Assembly: GCA_003456155.1 (NCBI GenBank)
Contig: DMPC01000134.1
Span: 11,845-22,982, forward strand
Length of the DNA stretch: 11,138 nt
From: Actinomycetota bacterium
GTDB taxonomy: Bacteria > Actinomycetota > Actinomycetes > S36-B12
Reading direction: 5' to 3'
The number at the start of each line of letters is the position of its first letter. The first letter of the stretch is position 1. Shown here one piece after another: positions 1 to 7,514 of this stretch. Position numbers and translations under genes: made by a program. Below the pieces are notes generated by a model that saw only the letters and a program-made list of their open reading frames with translations, was not told the DNA's origin and did not search any database.

Positions 1-4
1 GTCA

Positions 5-184
5 TCACTCATCGAGGTCGTCGTCGAGCCGGGCCAGCCAGGTTGCGAGTCGCTCGATGGGCACCTCGAAGTCAGGATTCAGGTCGACGAAGGTGCGCAT
101 CTGGTCGGCCACCCAGGCGAGAGTGACCTCCTCCTCGCCCCGTCGATGCTCCAGCTCCTCGATTCCGCGGTCCGTGAAGTACAT
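5..184 (-). CDS. DUF6104-like small acidic protein downstream of kgd
   Basis: This complete 59-residue gene begins MYFTDRGIEELEHRRGEEEV and ends in a run of acidic residues (RLDDDLDE). From memory the sequence matches the actinobacterial DUF6104 family, whose members are about this size and have no known function. It has no signal peptide or membrane segment, so it should be cytoplasmic; it is strongly acidic and predicted mostly helical, with a WLARL segment near the C-terminus. The ATG at 184 is preceded by TAGGAG at a good distance. That Shine-Dalgarno shares its TAG with the stop codon of kgd, leaving 8 nt between the genes, so the two are very likely co-transcribed and translationally coupled. 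The link suggests a role connected to the 2-oxoglutarate dehydrogenase complex, but this is inference from context only. The gene is followed by TGATGA-type sequence at the window edge. Confidence 0.85.
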   Translation of the reverse strand: MYFTDRGIEELEHRRGEEEVTLAWVADQMRTFVDLNPDFEVPIERLATWLARLDDDLDE

Positions 185-192
185 GCGCGCTC

Positions 193-3100
193 CTATCGGA
201 ATGCCTGCTCGACGACCGCCGACTGCTCGGCCTCATGTCGCTGATGGGTCCCGCACGCGGGCGAGGAGGACGGAGGTCGACTCACTCCCGTGATGGGACG
301 GTCGATGATCTCCGGCAGGTTCATCGCGATGAACGACCAGGCTCCTTGATTGGCCGGCTCCTCCTGCACCCAGGTCAACTCGGCGTTGGGGTAGTCGAGC
401 AGCGCGGGAGGCAGGGTGCGGAAGGGGAGCGGATAGAGCCGCTCGAAGCGCATGATCGCGACGTCGGTGATTCCGTGCTGCTCTCGGTAGGCATCCAGGT
501 CGTAGTAGACCTTCCCGCTGCAGAGCAGGACCTTGCGGATCTGAGGTCCGACATGGCCGGGATCAGTGATGAGCGGGTGGAAGTGGCCTGACGTGAACTC
601 CGACCTGTTCGACACCGCCTTCTTGCTCCGCAGGAGGGACTTCGGCGTGAAGATGATGAGCGGGCGTACGACCTTGGCGTTGGCCTGGAGCCGAAGCAGG
701 TGGAAATAGGACGCCGGAGTGCTCGGCATCGTCACGACCATGTTGTCCTGGGCGCACAGCTGCAGGTAGCGCTCGGGGCGCGCGGACGAGTGGTCGGGCC
801 CTTGGCCCTCGTAGCCGTGCGGCAGCAGAAGCGTCAGTGACGATCGCTGCCCCCACTTCTGCTCGCCCGCCGCAATGAACTCATCGATGATCGTCTGGGC
901 GCCGTCGGCGAAGTCACCGAACTGCGCCTCCCACATGACGAGGGCATCGGGTCTGGCCACGGAATACCCGTACTCGAACCCCATCGCCGCGAACTCGCTG
1001 AGGAGCGAGTCGTAGACATAGAGCTTGGCACCGTTGCGGTAGCACTGCTTCAGGGGCTTGTACTGCCAACCGGTCTCCTTGTCGACGATGACCATGTGCC
1101 GGTGGCCGAAGGTGCCTCGTCGAACGTCCTGGCCGGCGAGGCGAACCGTGCGCCCCTCCATGAGCAGGCTGCCGACCGCCAGTGCCTCGGCCATGCCCCA
1201 GTCGATGGCATCCTCGGCCACCATGCTCTCCCGACGCTGCAGCTGTGGCTGGAGTCGCGGATGCACGGTGAAGTCCTCGGGCATGTGCAGCTGAGAAGCG
1301 ATGACGGTGTCAATCTGCTCCTGGGTGATCGCCGTCTCGATGTCGGCTGCGGCGTGCTGAGGAGTCAGCTTGCGCTCTCCGTCGGCAATGACGTCAGCCT
1401 TCGCCGAGCTGAAGGAGGTGGTGTCGTCGCCGCGTGTCTCCTGGAAGATGCGCTCGAGCTGCTCCTGGAAGTGGCGGAGTGCTGTCTCGGCCTCCTCCAG
1501 CGTGATATCACCGCGTCCGATGAGGGACTCGGTGTAGTGCTTGCGCACGGAGCGCTTCTGGTCGATCACCTGGTACATCAGCGGCTGCGTGAGTGACGGA
1601 TCATCGGCCTCGTTGTGTCCGCGACGCCGATAGGTGACGAGGTCGATGACGACGTCCTTGTGGAAGGTCTGCCGGAAGCCGAAGGCCAGCTCGGCCACTC
1701 GCACGACGGCCTCGGGGTCATCGCCGTTGACGTGGAAGATCGGTGCCTGGATCATTCGCGCGACGTCAGTGGGGTAGACGGACGACCGGCTGTACTTGGG
1801 GCTCGTCGTGAACCCCACCTGGTTGTTCACGACCACGTGAACGGTGCCTCCCGTGCGGTACCCCTGGATCTGCGACATCTGCAGGGTCTCTGCCACCACG
1901 CCCTGTCCGGCGAAGGCGGCGTCACCGTGGATGAGCACGGGAAGCACGCTGAACTTGTCATCGTGAGGCAGGCGGTCCTGCTTGGCGCGGACGATGCCCT
2001 CGAGCACCGGGTTGACGGCCTCGAGATGCGACGGATTGGCGGCTAGGTACACACGGGTCTGGCTGCCGTCCGGGGCGGAGAACATGCCGCTTGTGCCGAG
2101 GTGGTACTTCACGTCGCCAGAGCCCTGGACCTGGTTGTCGCCGAAGTCGCCCTCGAACTCGCGGAACACCTGCCCGTAGGACTTGCCTGCGATGTTGGTG
2201 AGGACGTTCAGGCGACCACGATGGGGCATGCCGATCGCGACTTCGACGATGTTGTCCTGCGAGGACTGGATCAAGATCGCATCGAGGAGGGGAATGAGCG
2301 ACTCGCTGCCCTCGAGCGAGAACCGCTTCTGCCCGACGTACTTCGTCTGCAGGAAGCTCTCTAGAGCCTCGGCCTCGTTCAGCTTGTGCAGTATGCGGAG
2401 CTGCTCGTCCCGGTCGACCTTCTCATGGGGGATCTCGACGCGCTTTTGGATCCACTCCCGCTGGTCGGGATCCTGAATGTGCATGTACTCGATGCCGATG
2501 GAGCGGGTGTAGGAGTCGCGCAGGACCTTCAGGATCTCGCGCAGCTTCATGAGGGGTCGCCCGCCAAAGCCTCCGGTGGCGAACTCCCGGTCGAGGTCCC
2601 AGAGCGTCAGTCCGTGCTGGAGAACGTCCAGATCGGGGTGCATCCGCTGCTCGTACTCGAGCGGATTGGTGTCCGCCATGAGATGACCGCGCACGCGGAA
2701 GGCGTGGATGACCTCCTGGACGCGCACCGTCTTGCTGAGGTCGGTCTCGTGGTTCGCCGAGACGTCCTCCGCCCAGCGGATGGGCTCGTAGGGAATCCGC
2801 AGCGAGCGGAAGACCTCTCCGTAGAAGTCATCCTCTCCGAGCAGCAGCTGGTGGACGCGTCGCAGGAACTCCCCGGACTGCGCCCCCTGGATGACGCGGT
2901 GGTCGTAGGTGCTCGTGAGGGTGAGGATCTTGGAGACCGCATTGCGCACCCGGGATTCCTCCGAGGCCCCCTGCCATTCGGCTGGGTAGTCCATGGCGCC
3001 GACGCCCACGATGCAGCCCTGCCCCTGCATGAGTCGGGCCACCGACAGCTGCGTCCCGATGGTGCCCGGGTTCGTCAGCGAGATGGTCGTCCCGACGAAG

Positions 3101-3828
3101 TCGGACACCTGCAGCTTGCCGTGGCGGGCCTTGCGCACGAGGTCCTCATACGTCGCCCAGAAGGCTGCGAAGTCCAAGGCCTGCGCGCGCTTGATGCTGG
3201 GAACGAGGAGCTGGCGGCTGCCATCCGGCTTGGCGAGGTCGATGGCGAGGCCGAGGTTCACCTCCGTGTTCATGACGACCGCTGGCCTGCCGTCGACCTC
3301 CGTGAAGGCGTTGTTCATGGCGGGCACGTCAGCGAGTGCACGCACGACCGCGTAGCCGATCAGATGGGTGAAGGAGACCTTGCCACCGCGTCCGCGGGCG
3401 AGGTGGTTGTTGATGACCGTGCGGTTGTCGATGAGGAGCTTGGCAGGCACAGCGCGCACACTGGTGGCCGTCGGGACGGCGAGGCTGGCCTCCATGTTGT
3501 CGACGACGCGTGCCGCCGGTCCCTTGAGGACGGTGATGGCACCGGACGTCGCGCTGGCTCCGGTGGCCGGCGCGGGTGCCGGTTCGTCCGCCGGGGCCTC
3601 CACGGGGGGGCTCGCAGGAGAAACTGAGGGGGCGACCGCGGGGGCGACGTCCTCCCGGGGCGTTCGCGCGGCCGGGGAGAAGTCCGGTGGGGTGTAGCCC
3701 TCGAAGAACTCCCACCACGCCGGGTCGACGGCGCTGCGATCGGCGAGGAACTGCTCGTAGATCTCGTCCACGAGCCATTCGTTGGGGCCGAAGCCCTCGA
3801 GTCGACTGTGGGGGGAGTCGGGGGTCAC
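193..3828 (-). CDS. kgd: Multifunctional 2-oxoglutarate dehydrogenase E1/E2 (Kgd/OdhA)
   Basis: A 1211-residue thiamine-diphosphate enzyme that decarboxylates 2-oxoglutarate in the TCA cycle. In actinobacteria it fuses a succinyltransferase domain to E1 and works with AceF and Lpd. In order: an N-terminal helical segment (about 15-47, NEWLVDEIYEQFL), a Pro/Ala-rich linker (about 48-95), an acyltransferase domain (about 98-325) with the active-site motif DHRVIQG (His310), then E1 (about 350-1211). E1 shows HRGRLNVL (His536), the ThDP motif GDAAFAGQG (Gly635-Asp636) closed by NNQ (668-670), and GTFGHRH further on. No lipoyl domain is present, as expected for this type. The length agrees with mycobacterial Kgd (about 1230). 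I chose GTG at 3828 because AGAGGA lies 5 nt upstream and homologues start just before the helix; the frame stays open to an ATG at 3957, giving 43 unlikely residues. In relatives the activity is controlled by the FHA protein GarA/OdhI. All key motifs are intact. Confidence 0.96.
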   Translation of the reverse strand: MTPDSPHSRLEGFGPNEWLVDEIYEQFLADRSAVDPAWWEFFEGYTPPDFSPAARTPREDVAPAVAPSVSPASPPVEAPADEPAPAPATGASATSGAITVLKGPAARVVDNMEASLAVPTATSVRAVPAKLLIDNRTVINNHLARGRGGKVSFTHLIGYAVVRALADVPAMNNAFTEVDGRPAVVMNTEVNLGLAIDLAKPDGSRQLLVPSIKRAQALDFAAFWATYEDLVRKARHGKLQVSDFVGTTISLTNPGTIGTQLSVARLMQGQGCIVGVGAMDYPAEWQGASEESRVRNAVSKILTLTSTYDHRVIQGAQSGEFLRRVHQLLLGEDDFYGEVFRSLRIPYEPIRWAEDVSANHETDLSKTVRVQEVIHAFRVRGHLMADTNPLEYEQRMHPDLDVLQHGLTLWDLDREFATGGFGGRPLMKLREILKVLRDSYTRSIGIEYMHIQDPDQREWIQKRVEIPHEKVDRDEQLRILHKLNEAEALESFLQTKYVGQKRFSLEGSESLIPLLDAILIQSSQDNIVEVAIGMPHRGRLNVLTNIAGKSYGQVFREFEGDFGDNQVQGSGDVKYHLGTSGMFSAPDGSQTRVYLAANPSHLEAVNPVLEGIVRAKQDRLPHDDKFSVLPVLIHGDAAFAGQGVVAETLQMSQIQGYRTGGTVHVVVNNQVGFTTSPKYSRSSVYPTDVARMIQAPIFHVNGDDPEAVVRVAELAFGFRQTFHKDVVIDLVTYRRRGHNEADDPSLTQPLMYQVIDQKRSVRKHYTESLIGRGDITLEEAETALRHFQEQLERIFQETRGDDTTSFSSAKADVIADGERKLTPQHAAADIETAITQEQIDTVIASQLHMPEDFTVHPRLQPQLQRRESMVAEDAIDWGMAEALAVGSLLMEGRTVRLAGQDVRRGTFGHRHMVIVDKETGWQYKPLKQCYRNGAKLYVYDSLLSEFAAMGFEYGYSVARPDALVMWEAQFGDFADGAQTIIDEFIAAGEQKWGQRSSLTLLLPHGYEGQGPDHSSARPERYLQLCAQDNMVVTMPSTPASYFHLLRLQANAKVVRPLIIFTPKSLLRSKKAVSNRSEFTSGHFHPLITDPGHVGPQIRKVLLCSGKVYYDLDAYREQHGITDVAIMRFERLYPLPFRTLPPALLDYPNAELTWVQEEPANQGAWSFIAMNLPEIIDRPITGVSRPPSSSPACGTHQRHEAEQSAVVEQAFR

Positions 3829-3833
3829 GGTGG

Positions 3834-3839
3834 TCCTCT
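3834..3839 (-). promoter_or_regulatory. Shine-Dalgarno AGAGGA deciding the kgd start
   Basis: AGAGGA on the minus strand lies 5 nt before GTG 3828. It favours this start over the upstream in-frame ATG at 3957, which has no such site and would overlap the promoter of the divergent gene. Confidence 0.6.
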
Positions 3840-3883
3840 CACCTGGCGGCGTTCGGGGGGCCGCCTCATGTGCCGGCAGGTCA

Positions 3884-3889
3884 AGCCTA
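3884..3889 (-). promoter_or_regulatory. Candidate -10 box for kgd
   Basis: TAGGCT on the minus strand fits the actinobacterial TANNNT consensus. It would give a transcript starting about 49 nt upstream of GTG 3828, leaving room for the Shine-Dalgarno. No convincing -35 was seen at 16-19 nt, so the call is weak. Confidence 0.28.
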
Positions 3890-3928
3890 GCCACGACATC
3901 GCACGGCCCCCTCGTCCTGGTGTCGGGT

Positions 3929-3957
3929 TTGGGTGGAGCGACGTCGACGCTTACCAT
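3929..3957 (+). promoter_or_regulatory. Promoter for leaderless L,D-transpeptidase mRNA
   Basis: TTGGGT (3929-3934) and TACCAT (3952-3957) are separated by 17 nt. The -10 box matches TANNNT; the -35 matches TTGACA at three positions. Transcription would begin around 3963-3965, on the GTG start codon itself. The spacer holds overlapping palindromes CGACGTCG and CGTCGACG (3939-3949). Confidence 0.5.
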
Positions 3958-3963
3958 GCTTAA

Positions 3964-5403
3964 GTGGCCCGACTTCGCTTCCTCCCCGAGCCCGCAATGG
4001 GCGCGCGACCCTGGCGCCGCGTGATTGCCGCGGTGGCGGGCGCCGCGCTCATCCTGGGCGGAGCCGGCCTCACCGTGTCCCCGGCGCTGGCCGAGGATGC
4101 GTCGCCGCGGCCCACCTCGTCGACGACCGCTCCGGCGGCGCCCACGACAGGGGAGCAGACCGTCGTCGTCGCGCCGGGTGCTCCGACGATTCTCAACGTG
4201 CGTGGCGGGCTGGCCAGCGGACAGCTCTCGATCACCTACGCCCCTCCGGCGAGCGATGGTGGCTCATCGGTCACCTCGTACGAGGCGTCCATCGACCAGG
4301 GTGCCGTCTGGTGGCCCTGCGCTGGAGTCACCGGGGAGTGCGTCCTCACCAACCTGCGCAACGGCACTCAGTACCGCGTGGCCCTGCGTGCGGTGAACGC
4401 TCTCGGCCCCGGCGCTCCGAGCCAGCCGGCGACCGGCGTCCCGACCATCCCCGTCGGAGTGGATCCGGACAAGCCGACCCAGTTGCCGAAGCCTCGCGCC
4501 TGGGTGGGTGCGACGTTCAATGCCGCGAGCAACGGTCTCGGCGTGGATGGAGCGCAGGTCCGTCTGGGTGTCGGGACCCTGCCCGCAATTACCTTCACTC
4601 GGGCCATTCCGGACAAGCGAGTGGTCGAGACCCATCTGGGTGTCTCGGCGGTCCTCCCGGACGGCAAGGTGCGCAAGGTGTCGGGGGCGTGGGGCTGGAC
4701 GAGCGACCGCACGGCTGTCTTCCGACCGGTCCAGTACTGGCCCGGGCACGCCACGATCATGGTCACGTCGACGCTCGACCGGGCGGTGCTGGGGCGCGAC
4801 GGCACGACCTACCTGGTCGGCAAGCGAGATCTCGCCAAGACATGGACGTTCCGCACCGATCGCAAGCTGATCGCGCGCGTCGACGGGGCGAAGGTCAACA
4901 TGCGGGTCTACATCGACGGCCAGCGTGTCGAGACCTTCCCGGTCTCCCTGGGCAAGGACGGCTGGGAGACCCGCAACGGGGTCAAGGTCATCAGCACCCA
5001 GAAGGAGCCAGTGAAGATCTATCGGAGCACGTCGCTGGGCCTGGGACCGGAGGAGGCCTACGAACTCGAGGCTGACTGGAACACGCGCCTCACGCCCACG
5101 GGCGAGTTCATCCACACGGCGACGTGGGCCTACGGCCGGATCGGCCGGTACAACGGCTCTCATGGGTGCACGAACATGATCGCCGAGGATGCCCAGTGGA
5201 TCTATCAGAAGACCATTCCCGGAGACGTCATCCTGTACGAGAACACCGGTGGCACGACGGTGCAGGAGTGGAACGGCCCCGGTGGCCTCTGGAACATCCC
5301 GTGGAGCCAGTGGCTGAAGAAGTCGGCGCTCGGCAGCGGATCTGGCCAGGTGGACACCTCCAGCGATGCACCGACATCGGTCACCGAGGATGCCAGCGCC
5401 TGA
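3964..5403 (+). CDS. Secreted L,D-transpeptidase with FN3, Ig-like and YkuD domains
   Basis: A 479-residue exported enzyme predicted to form 3-3 peptidoglycan crosslinks or attach proteins to the wall. In order: a basic N-terminus (RPWRR), a hydrophobic signal segment (about 20-40) with a likely cleavage after ALA43, a Pro/Thr linker, a fibronectin type III-like domain (about 71-162), an Ig-like domain of the LppS/BIg_10 kind (about 175-300; GAWGW and RPVQYWP typical), and the YkuD catalytic domain (about 303-427). Catalytic residues are visible: His384 in IHTATW, then SHGCTN with His400 and Cys402. There is no lipobox, so it is soluble or wall-bound rather than a lipoprotein. GTG 3964 has no Shine-Dalgarno but a -10 box ends 6 nt before it; ATG 3997 (residue 12) is the alternative start and would still give a good signal peptide. 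It is divergent from kgd and 28 bp ahead of a PF10081 hydrolase gene, probably in one operon. Confidence 0.93.
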   Translation: MARLRFLPEPAMGARPWRRVIAAVAGAALILGGAGLTVSPALAEDASPRPTSSTTAPAAPTTGEQTVVVAPGAPTILNVRGGLASGQLSITYAPPASDGGSSVTSYEASIDQGAVWWPCAGVTGECVLTNLRNGTQYRVALRAVNALGPGAPSQPATGVPTIPVGVDPDKPTQLPKPRAWVGATFNAASNGLGVDGAQVRLGVGTLPAITFTRAIPDKRVVETHLGVSAVLPDGKVRKVSGAWGWTSDRTAVFRPVQYWPGHATIMVTSTLDRAVLGRDGTTYLVGKRDLAKTWTFRTDRKLIARVDGAKVNMRVYIDGQRVETFPVSLGKDGWETRNGVKVISTQKEPVKIYRSTSLGLGPEEAYELEADWNTRLTPTGEFIHTATWAYGRIGRYNGSHGCTNMIAEDAQWIYQKTIPGDVILYENTGGTTVQEWNGPGGLWNIPWSQWLKKSALGSGSGQVDTSSDAPTSVTEDASA

Positions 5404-5431
5404 CCCCGCTATTCCGTGGCAGGATGCGCGA

Positions 5432-7513
5432 ATGAGCGAAGACTCCCCGGTAGTCAAGGCCTCGCAAGGCGGCGTCACGCACGGGCTCGACCGCGTCGTG
5501 GGCGTACTGGGCCCTGATCGCAGTCTCGCCGAGCGCGTGGCGCTCTTCGCCGCTGCGGCATCCGTGGGCCCTTCCTTCGAGCCGGGCCTGCAGCCACGGA
5601 AGACCCTCGATCAGGCGATTGCGACGGGCGTCATCGCAGCCACGACCCTCTCGGCCGTGACCGTCGTGGAGAGCGCTGTCGAATCCGTGGGAAAGCTGCT
5701 GACTCGAGGACGCACGGATGCGGCCTCATCGTCGGCCCGGCTGGCCTTCACCGTGGGCAGCAACCTGCTCATTGGGGCAGCGGCAGAAGCGGTGTCGCGC
5801 GCCCTGCCACCGCGTGAGGATGAGCGCCTGCGACGGGGCGGGCTCCGCGTGATCGCCAACCGCACCGCACGCGTTGCCGGTATCGGTGCCGCCCTGTCGG
5901 GGGCGATCGGGGCGATCGATCTGCTCACCGAACATCGCTCGAAGCAACGCTGGGTGAGTCGCATCCCGCTCGCCCTGCCGGCGGGGGTTGGGCTGTCCGC
6001 ATGGCATATCCATCGCACGCACATCAAGTCGAGAGCGATGGGTGACACCACGATCGCGAACGTGTCGCCTCTGTCCTCCATCGGGATTGCCGCGGGCGTG
6101 GGAGCGGGCGTGATCGGCCTGCAGCTCGGCGAGCGACTGGTGGCCCACGGGGTGTCGAGGGGCATCAGCCGGATCGCCCCGAACTATGACTCCGTGTCGA
6201 ATCCGATCGGGCATGTGGTGGCGCTCGGTGTGCTGGGCTCTGTCATCTACGGCGGTTACGAGTACGCCGTCCGACGCGTCGAGCAGGGCGGAGCCGCGGT
6301 CGAGCCCGCCTACGAGTCCCCGGCCACGTCGCCCATGGTGTCCGGCAGTCCCGAGAGCCTGATTCCCTTCGACACCCTGTCGCGGGAGGGGCGCCGATTC
6401 GTCAACATGGTGCTCACGCAAGACGAGATCGCCACGGTGATGGGGGAGCCCGCGGCGGCTGATCCCATTCGGGTCTTCGTCGGGCTCGACACGGCTACCG
6501 AGGTCGAGGAGCGGGTCGACATCCTGATGGACGAGATGATCCGGACCGGTGCGTTCGATCGCAAGGTGCTCTGCTTCGCCTCGCCGACCGGCTCGGGATA
6601 CATCAACTACGTGATGGCCGAGGCCCTCGAGTACATGACCCTGGGTGACTGTGCCATCGTCACGATGCAGTACTCCATGCTGCCGTCGTCGATGTCGCTC
6701 ACGCGAACGACCCTGGCGGTGGAGCAGAACCGCGACGTGATGCATGCCATCACGGGCTACCTGCGCGGAATGCCGGCGGATCGCCGGCCGCGATTCGTCC
6801 TCTTCGGCGAGAGCCTGGGTGCGCTCACGATGCAGGACGTCTGGCAGCGGCGCACAGTGGAGGCGATCGATCGGGACTTCGTGCACTCCTCCTTGTTCCT
6901 CGGCACACCCTCGGCGACTCAGTTCGCGAAGGCCTGGAGACTCAACGCCGAGAAGATCGATCCCGGCGGGAAGATGATCGAGGTCGACGACTTCGGTGAC
7001 TACCTCGACCTGCCCGACGAGCAGCGGGAGCGCGTTCGCCACGTCCTGATCAGCCACTATGACGACCCCATCCCGAAGTTCGGGACGAACATCCTGCTGC
7101 GCCGCCCCTGGTGGCTCGGTCCCGTCGACGAACGGCCGCCGCGAGTGCCCAAGTCGACTGGCTGGCGCCCGGGTGTGAGTTTCGTGCTCACGGGCATCGA
7201 CCTGATCAATGCCATGGAGGTCGTCCCCGGCACCTTCGGGCGTCGTGGTCACGACTACCGCGAGGACATTGCCCGTTTCGTTTCTGCGGCCTATGACCTT
7301 CCGATCACCGCAGGGCAGATGGTGAGCATCGAGAGGGCGTTGCGCGAGCGTGAGCTGGAGTGGGCGCAGAAGCGCGTCGTGACGGAGCAGGTCGCCCGTG
7401 CACGCGAGGCGCTGCTTCGAGAGTTCAAAAGCTGGGGTGTCAGCTCCGGCAGTGATCTGCAGGCGGATGCCGTGCTGCGGCAGGTGCTCAATGGGGCTGC
7501 TACACGGGCGTGA
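5432..7513 (+). CDS. Membrane alpha/beta-hydrolase, PF10081 family
   Basis: A 693-residue protein of the actinobacterial alpha/beta-hydrolase family (PF10081 with its membrane N-terminus PF15420; Rv1069c is a relative as I recall). The N-terminal 280 residues hold about six weakly hydrophobic segments (about 63-81, 106-125, 149-165, 178-192, 217-233, 260-275). The catalytic half starts near FVGLDTATEVEERV and contains the family-type stretch FASPTGSGYINYV and the nucleophile elbow GESLG with Ser461. Likely acid and base are in HYDDP (Asp544/545) and GHDY (His607), assigned by position only. A charged helical tail (about 630-670) may be a coiled coil. The substrate is unknown; a lipid ester or wall ester is plausible. 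ATG 5432 has AGGA 7 nt upstream; the frame is open back to 5366, but that part overlaps the end of the transpeptidase gene. It lies 28 bp after the transpeptidase gene and converges on the lytic transglycosylase gene. Confidence 0.9.
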   Translation: MSEDSPVVKASQGGVTHGLDRVVGVLGPDRSLAERVALFAAAASVGPSFEPGLQPRKTLDQAIATGVIAATTLSAVTVVESAVESVGKLLTRGRTDAASSSARLAFTVGSNLLIGAAAEAVSRALPPREDERLRRGGLRVIANRTARVAGIGAALSGAIGAIDLLTEHRSKQRWVSRIPLALPAGVGLSAWHIHRTHIKSRAMGDTTIANVSPLSSIGIAAGVGAGVIGLQLGERLVAHGVSRGISRIAPNYDSVSNPIGHVVALGVLGSVIYGGYEYAVRRVEQGGAAVEPAYESPATSPMVSGSPESLIPFDTLSREGRRFVNMVLTQDEIATVMGEPAAADPIRVFVGLDTATEVEERVDILMDEMIRTGAFDRKVLCFASPTGSGYINYVMAEALEYMTLGDCAIVTMQYSMLPSSMSLTRTTLAVEQNRDVMHAITGYLRGMPADRRPRFVLFGESLGALTMQDVWQRRTVEAIDRDFVHSSLFLGTPSATQFAKAWRLNAEKIDPGGKMIEVDDFGDYLDLPDEQRERVRHVLISHYDDPIPKFGTNILLRRPWWLGPVDERPPRVPKSTGWRPGVSFVLTGIDLINAMEVVPGTFGRRGHDYREDIARFVSAAYDLPITAGQMVSIERALRERELEWAQKRVVTEQVARAREALLREFKSWGVSSGSDLQADAVLRQVLNGAATRA

Positions 7514-7514
7514 G

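Noticed and set aside
2386..3627. A 413-codon open frame on the plus strand opposite kgd
   Set aside because: It lies fully antisense to a well-identified enzyme, has no recognisable domain, and long antisense frames are expected in GC-rich DNA.
3829..3957. Longer kgd reading from ATG 3957 (43 extra residues)
   Set aside because: The extra part is low-complexity Pro/Arg-rich, covers the promoter of the divergent gene, and lacks a Shine-Dalgarno; GTG 3828 has one and fits homologues.
3939..4024. An alternative plus-strand frame overlapping the transpeptidase signal peptide (380-codon frame, 3933-5075)
   Set aside because: Its product is an Arg/Gly/His-rich shadow of the transpeptidase gene in another frame, without motifs.
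4264..5478. A 404-codon open frame on the minus strand opposite the L,D-transpeptidase
   Set aside because: Antisense to a gene with clear catalytic motifs; Arg/Asp/Gly/His-rich composition typical of a shadow frame; no ribosome binding site.
5726..7252. A 508-codon open frame on the minus strand opposite the PF10081 hydrolase
   Set aside because: The opposite strand carries the conserved GESLG hydrolase; the antisense product is His/Arg/Asp-rich with no domain.
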